Shown: piece by piece, positions 40,211-58,669 of the stretch | How the letters are laid out: every line of letters begins with the position of its first letter | How positions within the stretch are numbered: the stretch's first letter is position 1 | From: Prostheceraeus crozeri | Lineage: Eukaryota > Platyhelminthes > Polycladida > Euryleptidae | Direction: 5' to 3' | DNA length: 64,000 bases | NCBI GenBank assembly: GCA_907163375.1 | Contig: CAJQUW010000632.1 | Span: 41,614-105,613, forward strand | Program-made: the position numbers and the translations under genes | Notes under the pieces: model-generated | Database searches by the model: none | Told to the model about the DNA's origin: nothing | What the model saw: the letters and a program-made list of their open reading frames with translations, nothing else

Positions 40211-40244
40211 CTTATATACTTTCATCCTCTTCATTCATTGGATG
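40211..40244 (-). promoter_or_regulatory. CCAAT-TATA promoter module of the PolB unit
   Basis: On the minus strand CATCCAATGA (40235-40244), 16 nt, then TATATAAG (40211-40218): the same decamer and the same 16-nt spacing as at the left-end unit. A further inverted CCAAT (ATTGG, near 40253-40257) lies towards the divergent gene at 40332. Confidence 0.75.
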
Positions 40245-40331
40245 TTCATTCTGATTGGCTGCTTGTGTATACTTAAGAATTAGAAAAATGTTAAAGTTAT
40301 CATTATTCAAAGTCAGCATTTCAAAGACAAC

Positions 40332-40769
40332 ATGACAAGTCCTCCAACAACACCAAATACCGCATTGGAGTTCTCCTCTCCATATACATCAGCAAAGGTG
40401 CTCGTTACAGCAAATGCACCAAGAAAGGCGAAGGTGGAGAAGACATACAATCTCGACAATATACGAAAGTTATCATTATCGGAGGAGGATGAAGAGGAGT
40501 TGCCCGACCTAACAGGCATACGGTGGAAATATTTACAATATGATGCCGAAGGGGTGATGGAGATGACCAGCAAGTCGCACTTGCATCAAATATGGGAGTG
40601 GTACACCCCTAACTCCCAACCGCGAACCGTGGCGGAGTGGGCGTACATTGAGAAAGTGAGGGACGCTGCAGAAGAACGTTTAAAGCAGCTCAACTGTTTT
40701 TGTAATCTATGTGAAGCCAGACTCTGGGACGATATTGACGATGAAGACCTTTTGAAATACATGCCATAA
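40332..40769 (+). CDS. Acidic accessory protein with CxCxxC cluster
   Basis: 145 residues, not recognised. The N-terminal third is Ser/Thr/Pro-rich. An acidic patch follows (SEEDEEELPDLTG), then an aromatic region (WKYLQYD, IWEWYTP), a helix and CFCNLCEARLWDD with a C-x-C-x2-C cluster before an acidic end. It is divergent from PolB across a shared promoter region. Small acidic proteins near PolB in some Polinton-like viruses act on the host cell cycle, but no LxCxE motif is present here, so that is only a possibility. Confidence 0.5.
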   Translation: MTSPPTTPNTALEFSSPYTSAKVLVTANAPRKAKVEKTYNLDNIRKLSLSEEDEEELPDLTGIRWKYLQYDAEGVMEMTSKSHLHQIWEWYTPNSQPRTVAEWAYIEKVRDAAEERLKQLNCFCNLCEARLWDDIDDEDLLKYMP

Positions 40770-40773
40770 TAAA
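40768..40773 (+). terminator. Poly(A) signal AATAAA
   Basis: AATAAA overlapping the TAA stop of the 145-residue protein. Confidence 0.5.
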
Positions 40774-40830
40774 TGTTTATTTCGTATTATCTTTGCTTTC
40801 ATACTGACTTACTTGAATGGGGTTTTAGTG

Positions 40831-41433
40831 AATAATTTAACCATGTATACTTTTTCATTTGGAAATAGTAGCACGCTTAGTTTAACTTGTAAATCTTATA
40901 ACATTTCATATGGACGATGATGGTAGATGAAATAGTGTCAAATAAATTAAGATAGCTTACACTTCTGATACAGGGATAGCAATCGACTGCGATCCATGTG
41001 TAAAGAGCTTGTTAGACTACGGATGGGCTTAAGTGGATGATTTAACCATGTATACTTTTTCATTTGGAAATAGTAGCACGCTTAGTTTAACTTGTAAATC
41101 TTATAACATTTCATATGGACGATGATGGTAGATGAAATAGTGTCAAATAAATTAAGATAGCTTACACTTCTGATACAGGGATAGCAATCGACTGCGATCC
41201 ATGTGTAAAGAGCTTGTTAGACTACGGATGGGCTTAAGTGGATGATTTAAGCATGTATACTTTTTCATTTGGAAATAGTAGCACGCTTAGTCTAACTTGT
41301 AAATCTAAAAACATTTCATATGGACGATGATGGTAGATAAAATAGTGTCAAATAAATTAAGATAGCTTACACTTCTGATACAGGGATAGCAATCGACTGC
41401 GATCCATGTGTAAAGAGCTTGTTAGACTACGGA
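40831..41433 (+). repeat. 205-bp tandem repeat, three units
   Basis: Units with ATGTATACTTTTTCATTTGG at 40843, 41048 and 41253, exactly 205 bp apart and nearly identical. Each ends with GATAGCAATCGACTGCGATCC and TGTTAGACTACGGA. A 25-base piece of the unit (CAGGGATAGCAATCGACTGC) recurs at about 42271-42290. Non-coding. It may be regulatory or a recent slippage product. Confidence 0.85.
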
Positions 41434-41926
41434 AGAGAGAAGTGTGTTATGTTGCGTGTGGCGCGTGAGTGTCCTCCCATTTCATTCCATTCATCAATTC
41501 GTCTCATTGATAGAGACAGGTAGAACTCATGGTTCTCATAACGTATGCAATGGAAAGTTTTAGGCAACCTTCGACAGTTGGCTAAATGTCGCCCTGACGC
41601 GAATGCATGCTACGTTGAGACAGAGGCAATCACTTGCAAACATGACGCAGAGAGGTTTAACAAGATTGACCATTGCCGAATGTCCCTTGCGGTATACATA
41701 GCTACGGGTTTCACCGCCGCCCTTTACAGGAACGCCCGTCGAAAGGAAGTATTACACCGAACTTCATTTGCAACGTTCAAGTTGACTGATAGCAGATTCA
41801 ACTTAATGATAGTATTCGCCAGTCCGAAGACTGCCCAGGGCAAACCGCGAGGAGGTTCTATCATGTCTTGCCCCATGGTGGCCCTTAAGAGAGCCGATGG
41901 TTCGTTCTCGGTGACAATTAAGTTGA
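41434..41926. other. Accessory intergenic region
   Basis: No convincing leftward gene. The rightward frame at 41545-41949 runs through a repeated module and is not supported. Holds copy 1 of the 140-bp module. Confidence 0.4.
41772..41910 (-). repeat. 140-bp interspersed module, copy 1
   Basis: A segment from TTCAAGTTGACTGATAGCAG to CCGATGGTTCGTTCTCGG that recurs nearly unchanged at 42294-42433 and 42770-42905. No convincing gene follows this copy leftward. Confidence 0.8.
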
Positions 41927-42178
41927 CTATTGGCTTGAATAGTCAATAGGTATGACAGTTAGGTTGTCATAAACCCTGTGCCGCCTAAGCCGTGCTGGTG
42001 CATCTGGCACCTTTCGGATGCGGGTGGTATTTGGAGTCCACACCTCATCCGTCCAAACGATCCTCTTGATCTTCCCCTTCTTCTCATCCTCATCCCACTC
42101 GTCGAGGATGACGAACTCGGGAATACCGTTGTCTTCATCAGTGAAGACGGGAATATTGTCGGCAGATGTCGCTTCCAT
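41927..42178 (-). CDS. Small acidic accessory protein
   Basis: 83 residues, not recognised: an acidic first half (VFTDEDNGIPEFVILDEWDEDEKK), then a basic segment with RLRRHRVYD. A strong TATA box (CTATATAA, 42220-42227) lies about 42 bases upstream of its ATG, and copy 2 of the 140-bp module lies beyond that. The promoter context is the main evidence that it is real. Confidence 0.5.
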   Translation of the reverse strand: MEATSADNIPVFTDEDNGIPEFVILDEWDEDEKKGKIKRIVWTDEVWTPNTTRIRKVPDAPARLRRHRVYDNLTVIPIDYSSQ

Positions 42179-42217
42179 CGTGACTTCAAATTGAATGAGA
42201 AGCGCTACAATCTTCTG

Positions 42218-42227
42218 GCTTATATAG
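42218..42227 (-). promoter_or_regulatory. TATA box of the 83-residue gene
   Basis: Minus-strand CTATATAAGC about 42 bases upstream of the ATG at 42178. Confidence 0.6.
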
Positions 42228-42293
42228 GGTTTTCAACAATGAATTGCTCAACAGCGAATCAGAATGCTTCAGGGATAGCAATCGACTGCATAA

Positions 42294-42433
42294 TGTTCAA
42301 GTTGACTGATAGCAGATTCAACTTAATGATAGTATTCGCCAGTCCGAAGACTGCCCAGGGCAAACCGCGTGGAGGTTCTATCATGTCTTGCCCCATGGTG
42401 GCCCTTAAGAGAGCCGATGGTTCGTTCTCGGGA
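42294..42433 (-). repeat. 140-bp interspersed module, copy 2
   Basis: Second copy, immediately upstream of the TATA box and gene at 42178-41927. Confidence 0.8.
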
Positions 42434-42442
42434 GTCGTCATC

Positions 42443-42709
42443 CTACAGCCTACCAATTCTGCTGAGAGAGTCAAAGACTCTCTCTTTGGTAGCACTGTCG
42501 ACTTCCACACTAACTGGCATGTGAGTATAGAGTGGAATGTAGCGCCATTCCGTTGGATTGACAGCAGTTGCTGTCATCGGATTGCCAATCCGAGCAAGAT
42601 TATTAAAAACTCTGTCTTGCTCCTCTAGCCTGACGAACTCCTCAAATAAATTTCGCGGCCTTAACTGCGGTCCGCGAGGAGAGCTAACTTGACTGTTCGG
42701 CGTCTGCAT
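42443..42709 (-). CDS. Small accessory protein with internal repeat
   Basis: 88 residues, not recognised. It has a Pro/Ser/Arg-rich start and two similar segments, RVFNNLARIGNP and RVFDSLSRIGRL, suggesting an internal duplication. A TATA box (GTATATAAAC, 42741-42750) lies only about 32 bases upstream of this ATG, so the mRNA leader would be almost absent or the true start is further in. Copy 3 of the 140-bp module lies just beyond. Confidence 0.5.
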   Translation of the reverse strand: MQTPNSQVSSPRGPQLRPRNLFEEFVRLEEQDRVFNNLARIGNPMTATAVNPTEWRYIPLYTHMPVSVEVDSATKERVFDSLSRIGRL

Positions 42710-42740
42710 GATTGAAATGAAATGAAATGAGAGGCAGTGG

Positions 42741-42750
42741 TTTATATACC
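42741..42750 (-). promoter_or_regulatory. TATA box of the 88-residue gene
   Basis: Minus-strand GTATATAAAC, between the 140-bp module copy 3 and the ATG at 42709. Confidence 0.6.
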
Positions 42751-42769
42751 CCTCTAACGCGACGCAACG

Positions 42770-42905
42770 TTCAAGTTGACTGATAGCAGATTCAACTTAA
42801 TGATAGTATTCGCCAGTCCGAAGACTGCCCAGGGCAAACCGCGTGGAGGTTCTATCATGTCTTGCCCCTAGGTGGCCCTTAAGAGAGCCGATGGTTCGTT
42901 CTCGG
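42770..42905 (-). repeat. 140-bp interspersed module, copy 3
   Basis: Third copy, directly upstream of the TATA box and gene at 42709-42443. Confidence 0.8.
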
Positions 42906-43005
42906 GAGTAAATTGATGGGGTGGTGAAGGCGGGCAAAGATCTGCAATGAAAATGATATGTATTAGAATAGGATATACTATCTTATTTGCTTTTCACTTA
43001 CCAAG

Positions 43006-44196
43006 TTAGTCATCCTTAGGTAGTCTCGCGCGTTTCCGAATCGAAAATTTATGGAGATGGCCGCGCATTCTCAGACTGGCATGGAGACACTTTTTCGTGG
43101 GATGACCGTTGTAGCAAATAATTGATTCGTCCAGATTTTTATTCACCAATACTTCGCCGGCCAAATGATTGTCCCGAATAGGGATGTGAAACTCAAACAA
43201 ACGATCCTCATTCACACGTTCCCACTCATCCCTCATGCGCTCCAACTTCTCACACGCCTGCCTCTCATCACCCCGCCGAGCCACAGTCCTCTCCAACTCA
43301 ACATTCCTCGCTCTCAACACACTCATCTCCTTCATCATCTCCTCAAACTTCGCCTCTGCATCTCTCATTCTTCTCTCCGCAGCACTCGCCCTCTTCTCAC
43401 ACGCATCATTCTTCTCTTCCAACTCTCGCGTCTTATTCTTCAAATCAGTCACACAACGCCTCATTCTAATGTTTTCATCCGCCACCTCCTTCGACTTCAA
43501 ATCCTTCTTTTTCAACTCATCCAACTCCTTCACAACTTCATCCTTCACTTTCTTCAAACTCTCAAACTTATTCACTAACAACTCATGCGCCATCTGCTGC
43601 GAAACATGTCTCTTCTCTTCATCCTTCAACCACCTCGCCGACTGCACACGAATCCCACCACTCTTCACTTTTGGGGAAGATGAGCTCTTCGGGGGGTCGG
43701 TGATGACGATGTTGGACACCTCCGATGACGAAGAGCTCAACTTCCTCACACGCTTCCTCACACGCTCCCTATCTAAATCCACATCATCCTCATCATCACT
43801 CTCAAGCACTCTCTTCCGCTGCTCAATCTCACCCTCCAACGACGCAACCGCTCTCGCCAACTCATCATTCTCAACAACATTCTCAACAACATTCTCAACA
43901 ACATTCTCAACAACATTCGCAACATTCGCCAACATTCGCTCCCTCTCTTCCACAATCAACTGTGTAAATCTCAAATCAGTCACTAAACCACCACTACAGT
44001 CAGCATGCACTCTGTAGAAACGCGCCTCATCCTCATCACCCTTCAGCACTCTACACTTCACGCACGCAACCCTATTCAAGACAATCATGTGGCCGGTGCC
44101 CGCCTTCTTGACGTGAGCCTTGGCGTCCGCACTGCGATTTATACGACCGCACACACACATTTTGATGTGAAATTTTCGATTTTTGTCGTTGGCCAT
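43006..44196 (-). CDS. Zinc-binding coiled-coil accessory protein
   Basis: 396 residues, not recognised. The N-terminal 70 contain CVCG, a His-rich stretch and CVKC, then HADC, a probable zinc site. A run of VVEN repeats follows (residues about 92-109). The next parts are an acidic patch, a Ser-rich patch and a long Glu/Lys/Arg coiled coil (about 200-330). The C-terminal 65 residues are basic and His/Cys-containing (HIPIRDNHLAGEV, CLHASLRMRGHLHKF). The layout recalls IAP/BIR-like or scaffold proteins, but no domain is certain. A candidate 530-nt 5' leader intron (44215-44744) links it to a TATA box near 44790. Confidence 0.6.
   Translation of the reverse strand: MANDKNRKFHIKMCVCGRINRSADAKAHVKKAGTGHMIVLNRVACVKCRVLKGDEDEARFYRVHADCSGGLVTDLRFTQLIVEERERMLANVANVVENVVENVVENVVENDELARAVASLEGEIEQRKRVLESDDEDDVDLDRERVRKRVRKLSSSSSEVSNIVITDPPKSSSSPKVKSGGIRVQSARWLKDEEKRHVSQQMAHELLVNKFESLKKVKDEVVKELDELKKKDLKSKEVADENIRMRRCVTDLKNKTRELEEKNDACEKRASAAERRMRDAEAKFEEMMKEMSVLRARNVELERTVARRGDERQACEKLERMRDEWERVNEDRLFEFHIPIRDNHLAGEVLVNKNLDESIICYNGHPTKKCLHASLRMRGHLHKFSIRKRARLPKDD
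43868..43927 (-). repeat. 12-nt coding microrepeat (VVEN)n
   Basis: Plus-strand TCAACAACATTC repeated four to five times in frame, giving the VVEN repeats of the coiled-coil protein. Length is likely to vary between copies. Confidence 0.75.
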
Positions 44197-44214
44197 GATA
44201 GATTTTATTGTGAA

Positions 44215-44744
44215 CTGTAAGATAATGAAATTTGTATAAGTTTGGAATCATGTAGTACAGTCATATTCCTAAAGAGTGTAGTGAGTGGCACTCGATCCCG
44301 TCGACAGCCCGAAGGCCTTGTACCGATCACTAGGGAAGTGAGAGATCTTCCCCGATACCCGCTCTTTACAGCTGAAGACATCATTGTCACTGCCCCGAAG
44401 TGGTAACAGGAACGCCGAGTCAAAGGTAGTGATCAGTAGCTGGGATCTAACCCCTCAAAGCTGCCTTAGACTTAGTTAAATTTCAAATCTGATAGCATAT
44501 TTGAACTCAGGATACTTGAAAACCTTAGTCTATATGTTAAAACTTTGAAAAAAGTGAAAATTAAGAATTTTTAAAAAATTCCGCATTTTACTACTCATAC
44601 TACTTTTAAAAAATTTTATCAGTAGTAAAGACACTATCAAACTCTATCATACAAACTTTGAAGTAGCAAGATAGCTTGCCTACTTCAAAAGATAGAGTCC
44701 TTTGCACCCGATATCGGGAGCTCAGAGCGACGACCGTCGCTTAC
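44215..44744 (-). other. Candidate 530-nt 5' leader intron
   Basis: On the minus strand the donor GAG|GTAAGCG (44744) and the acceptor ATCTTACAG (44215) bracket a non-coding stretch. The TATA-like GCATATATAAA (44786-44796) lies just upstream, and the ATG of the coiled-coil protein is 18 bases downstream. The interval holds the 44641-44698 hairpin and an 8-bp inverted repeat GATCACTA/TAGTGATC (about 44325-44332 and 44429-44436). Confidence 0.45.
44641..44698. other. Extended stem-loop inside the candidate intron
   Basis: ACTCTATC (44641-44648) pairs with GATAGAGT (44691-44698). Inside it TTTGAAGTAG (44657-44666) pairs with CTACTTCAAA (44680-44689), and CAAG pairs with CTTG around an ATAG loop. 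Confidence 0.65.
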
Positions 44745-44785
44745 CTCGTCTTTCGATGAAGTGATCAGACTTACGTTGTCGCGGG

Positions 44786-44796
44786 TTTATATATGC
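44786..44796 (-). promoter_or_regulatory. TATA box of the coiled-coil gene unit
   Basis: Minus-strand GCATATATAAA, about 42 bases before the candidate splice donor. No CATCCAATGA decamer is seen upstream, unlike at the left-end and PolB units. Confidence 0.5.
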
Positions 44797-44964
44797 TCGG
44801 AAGAAAACTTAAAATGGCTCTATCTCCGAAAGTATTCATCGTAGCGACATGCGGTTTGTTGCAAACGATTTGTCTCATCATTCTTTACAATATGACACCT
44901 GAACCATTCTCATATGACCACGGGAAGTTGGTCCGCCAGCACATGTCCATGTAACATGCCACAA

Positions 44965-45215
44965 GTGAAAAAATTCCTAAGTGTGAGAGCTCCAGTGTGG
45001 TGAAAATTTTGAAAAATTTAAAACTTCCGAATTTCAACCTGGGACCTTCACCAAAACATTTTTCATCAAATTTCACTGACCTCCCCCCCCCCCTCGTTCA
45101 GAGAAATTTGATGAAAAATGTTTTGGTGACGGTCCCAGGTCGAAATTCCACACTTTGGAAAATTTTCAAATTTTTACCCATACAAAGTCACTCTGACACT
45201 TAGGATTTTTCAGGT
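44965..45215. repeat. Large palindrome where the subterminal repeats switch orientation
   Basis: The left arm (about 44965-45073) and right arm (about 45104-45215) are reverse complements with some mismatches. The core CAAAACATTTTTCATCAAAT / ATTTGATGAAAAATGTTTTG is perfect. A C-tract spacer lies at about 45074-45103. Confidence 0.75.
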
Positions 45216-45852
45216 GAGCGAGCTCCGACCTAAAATCTTGTAACCGCTCTAACTTTTGAACGAAGACAGATAGGAACAAGCCGATTCTTTCACTGAATTT
45301 GTCTCACTCTTAGCTTTCAAACGAGCTATTGCACGAGAAAATCCGTCCACTAGAAGCCAAGATAGAAGCTAGCTGTCCAGGGGGGGGGGGGAGGTCAGTG
45401 AAATTTGATGAAAAATGTTTTGGTGACGGTCCCAGGTCGAAATTCCACACTTTGGAAAATTTTCAAATTTTTACCCATACAAAGTCACTCTGACACTTAG
45501 GATTTTTTCAGGTGAGCGAGCTCCGACCTAAAATCTTGTAACCGCTCTAACTTTTGAACGAAGACAGATAGGAACAAGCCGATTCTTTCACTGAATTTGT
45601 CTCACTCTTAGCTTTCAAACGAGCTATTGCACGAGAAAATCCGTCCACTAGAAGCCAAGATAGAAGCTAGCTGTCCAGGGGGGGGGGAGGTCAGTGAAAT
45701 TTGATGAAAAATGTTTTGGTGACGGTCCCAGGTCGAAATTCCACACTTTGGAAAATTTTCAAAATTTTACCCATACAAAGTCACTCTGACACTTAGGATT
45801 TTTTCAGGTGAGCGAGCTCCGACCTAAAATCTTGTAACCGCTCTAACTTTTG

Positions 45853-56879
<11,027 letters not shown>

Positions 56880-56885
56880 GTTCAG
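56880..56885. repeat. Target site duplication of Polinton B, right copy (GTTCAG)
   Basis: Partner of 23189-23194. Confidence 0.9.
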
Positions 56886-56928
56886 TCTTAATAATATTAA
56901 TTTTCCTCATCCGCGGGACGGCACTATC

Positions 56929-57702
56929 TCAAGAAAGAATGTGACCACTATGAACACTTTTGATAAAAAGGCAGGTTTGAAACGCAACACAATCTTCCAA
57001 ATCAACTAAAAAATAGCAAGTGTCAAGAAATTTCCGTTTTCCCTCACCAGGTGTTTCTAACGTAAATCTGATGTCCTTAGAAATGGAATTGGACAGGGAG
57101 AGTAAATCTTCAGGTAGACCGGCAAAGACGAAGAAAATATCATCAATGTACCTACGCCAGTATATGATATCCGTTGACCTCTCCATAATCTGTTTTTCAA
57201 TGAAATTCATGTACACGATGGCCAAGATAGGGGAAAGGGGGTTACCTATTGCTAAACCCCGACACTGATTGTAAAACTTGTCTTTAATACAAATGATATC
57301 AGATTTGATCGCTAAACCCAATAAATCAAGCAAAGATTGCCTATCTAGTGAAGACCACTCAGTAAGGTGAGCATTTACCAAGAAAAAACTAACAAAAATA
57401 TCCAAGACATTGTTGACACCGGTAAGAGGGATACTTACATATAAATTGGAAACATCCAGAGAATCAAAAGAGAATGAATTTTGATTCATCTTACTAATCC
57501 TAATCTTTGTAATGGATTGAACGAAGGCGCTGGTGTCTTGAAGATGAGCATCAATCTTATCAAGGATGGGTTTGAAGACCATCGCAAGTAATTTACACAA
57601 TGGGGTAGCAGGAGCATCTGTAGCACTAACAACTGGTCTGCCTCTAATAGGATCTTTGTGATCTTTGATCTTTTGTGAGCTTACGGGCTTTACGCAACTC
57701 AT
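56929..57702 (-). CDS. PLE reverse transcriptase (N-terminally truncated)
   Basis: The minus-strand frame has HKDPIRGRPVVSATDAP (the RT motif with GRP-V-S typical of Penelope-like and telomerase-type RTs) and FSFDSLDVSNLYVSIPL (motif A with its Asp). RGLAIGNPLSPILAIVYMNF is motif B, and YWRRYIDDIFFVF is motif C with the DD pair. The terminus runs into GEGKRKFLDTCYF. It copies element RNA into DNA at chromosomal ends or nicks. The N-terminal part is missing, and the frame stops before the Polinton junction. Read with 22571-23188 it is one element interrupted by Polinton B. Confidence 0.87.
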   Translation of the reverse strand: MSCVKPVSSQKIKDHKDPIRGRPVVSATDAPATPLCKLLAMVFKPILDKIDAHLQDTSAFVQSITKIRISKMNQNSFSFDSLDVSNLYVSIPLTGVNNVLDIFVSFFLVNAHLTEWSSLDRQSLLDLLGLAIKSDIICIKDKFYNQCRGLAIGNPLSPILAIVYMNFIEKQIMERSTDIIYWRRYIDDIFFVFAGLPEDLLSLSNSISKDIRFTLETPGEGKRKFLDTCYFLVDLEDCVAFQTCLFIKSVHSGHILS

Positions 57703-57753
57703 CGTCCCAGACGCTTGTCAAGCAGTCTCTTAATCTTCTTTCGCAGAGATTTA
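57679..57753 (-). repeat. 77-bp inverted repeat, right arm (partner at 23112-23188)
   Basis: An inverted copy of PLE sequence that normally lies near the linker before the GIY-YIG domain, here placed at the 5' edge of the RT half. Penelope-like elements often show such inverted or rearranged 5' ends. Confidence 0.7.
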
Positions 57754-57802
57754 GGATAGACATCAGGATAGACATCGCAGAGCATGTGACTTCATTGTCT
57801 CA

Positions 57803-58669
57803 GTGATTGATAAAGAGTTGTATCGTTTTCCCAATTGTTCTGTAATTCTTATTGGTGATTTTAATAGGTTCAGCACACAAACTCTAGAAAGCAATTTTTG
57901 TATTAAGAACATTATTGATAGACCTACTCGTAATGACGCTACGCTGGATCTTATTTTGATACCAGAAGAATATATTCCTTTTTATCAGCCTTGTACAACG
58001 TTTGCTCCTCTTGCTTCTAGCGACCATGATATTGTAATCTTAAAACCACAGCATAAAATCATTTTTGACAATCCCCTTGTAAAGGTAATCGATTTTAGAC
58101 ATTCGAACATTGAAGCAGTTTCCCTCTTTATACGTGAGCTCGACTGGGAGGTTTTGTTTGACAACTGCGACTTGGACAGTGCTTGTACTATTTTCTATGA
58201 AAAGCTACGGGCGGGCCTACAATTGTTTCCTTGTAACGATGTGAAACGATCATCCCGAGATCCACCTTGGTTGACAAACGTTATAAAGGTCCTAATAAAC
58301 AAGCGATTCTCAGCGTACAGGTCAAAGAACTGGCATCTTTACAATCACTACAAAGAAAAATTTAAGAAGGCTATTTACAGCGCGAAGAAAAATTGGGGAA
58401 ACCGATTGCTTAACGAAGGGCACTCTGTTTGGGATATCTACAAAAATATAAAAGATGATCGCAATACTGTCGGAAACTGGGTACTTAACTGTAAGCCTGA
58501 TACCGATATTAACGAGATTCTCAATGAAATTTTGGTTACAGTCTCCTCTTCTTTTGTACCGAAACAACACACCATTCAGCTTACTAAACCTTTCACAGTG
58601 CCATTCCAATTTGAAGAAAGTGAGGTTTCCAGTATGTTGAAGAATGTGCTATTGAGTAAAATATATTAA
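57803..58669 (+). CDS. LINE ORF2 piece: end of APE endonuclease and linker
   Basis: 288-codon frame. LIGDFNRF is the APE endonuclease GDFN motif. IDRPTRNDATLDLIL is the TLDL region, and SSDHDIVIL is the SDH motif that ends the endonuclease. The following 170 residues are the linker before RT (PPWLTNVIKVLINKR, AKKNWGN). The frame ends in the inserted PLE just after SSMLKNV. The N-terminal part of the endonuclease is missing. Confidence 0.8.
   Translation: MIDKELYRFPNCSVILIGDFNRFSTQTLESNFCIKNIIDRPTRNDATLDLILIPEEYIPFYQPCTTFAPLASSDHDIVILKPQHKIIFDNPLVKVIDFRHSNIEAVSLFIRELDWEVLFDNCDLDSACTIFYEKLRAGLQLFPCNDVKRSSRDPPWLTNVIKVLINKRFSAYRSKNWHLYNHYKEKFKKAIYSAKKNWGNRLLNEGHSVWDIYKNIKDDRNTVGNWVLNCKPDTDINEILNEILVTVSSSFVPKQHTIQLTKPFTVPFQFEESEVSSMLKNVLLSKIY
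58638..58648. repeat. Target duplication of the inserted PLE, left copy
   Basis: TGAAGAATGTG, repeated at 59768-59778 on the other side of the insert. Confidence 0.8.

Larger units (their letters stand above)
56880..57702 (-). mobile_element. Penelope-like element, reverse-transcriptase half (right of Polinton B)
   Basis: 5' part of the PLE whose GIY-YIG end lies at 22440-23188. A short rearranged segment (57679-57753) marks its truncated 5' end next to LINE sequence. Confidence 0.85.

Noticed and set aside
40680-40740. LxCxE retinoblastoma-binding motif in the acidic protein
   Set aside because: The stretch LNCFCNLCEA contains no L-x-C-x-E.
40831-41433. CRISPR-like array
   Set aside because: The units are 205-bp head-to-tail copies with no short repeat and variable spacer structure, and the DNA is eukaryotic.
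41545-42628. Rightward frames of 134 and 216 codons
   Set aside because: They run through the 140-bp repeated modules and antisense to two small genes that have TATA boxes. No domain or promoter supports them.
43165-44017. Rightward frames of up to 260 codons
   Set aside because: They are antisense to the Glu/Lys-rich coiled-coil gene, whose codon bias creates long Ser/Leu/Phe-rich open frames on the other strand.
44270-44460. rRNA- or tRNA-like segment
   Set aside because: Moderately GC-rich with inverted repeats, but it matches no rRNA or tRNA pattern I recognise. It lies within the candidate leader intron.
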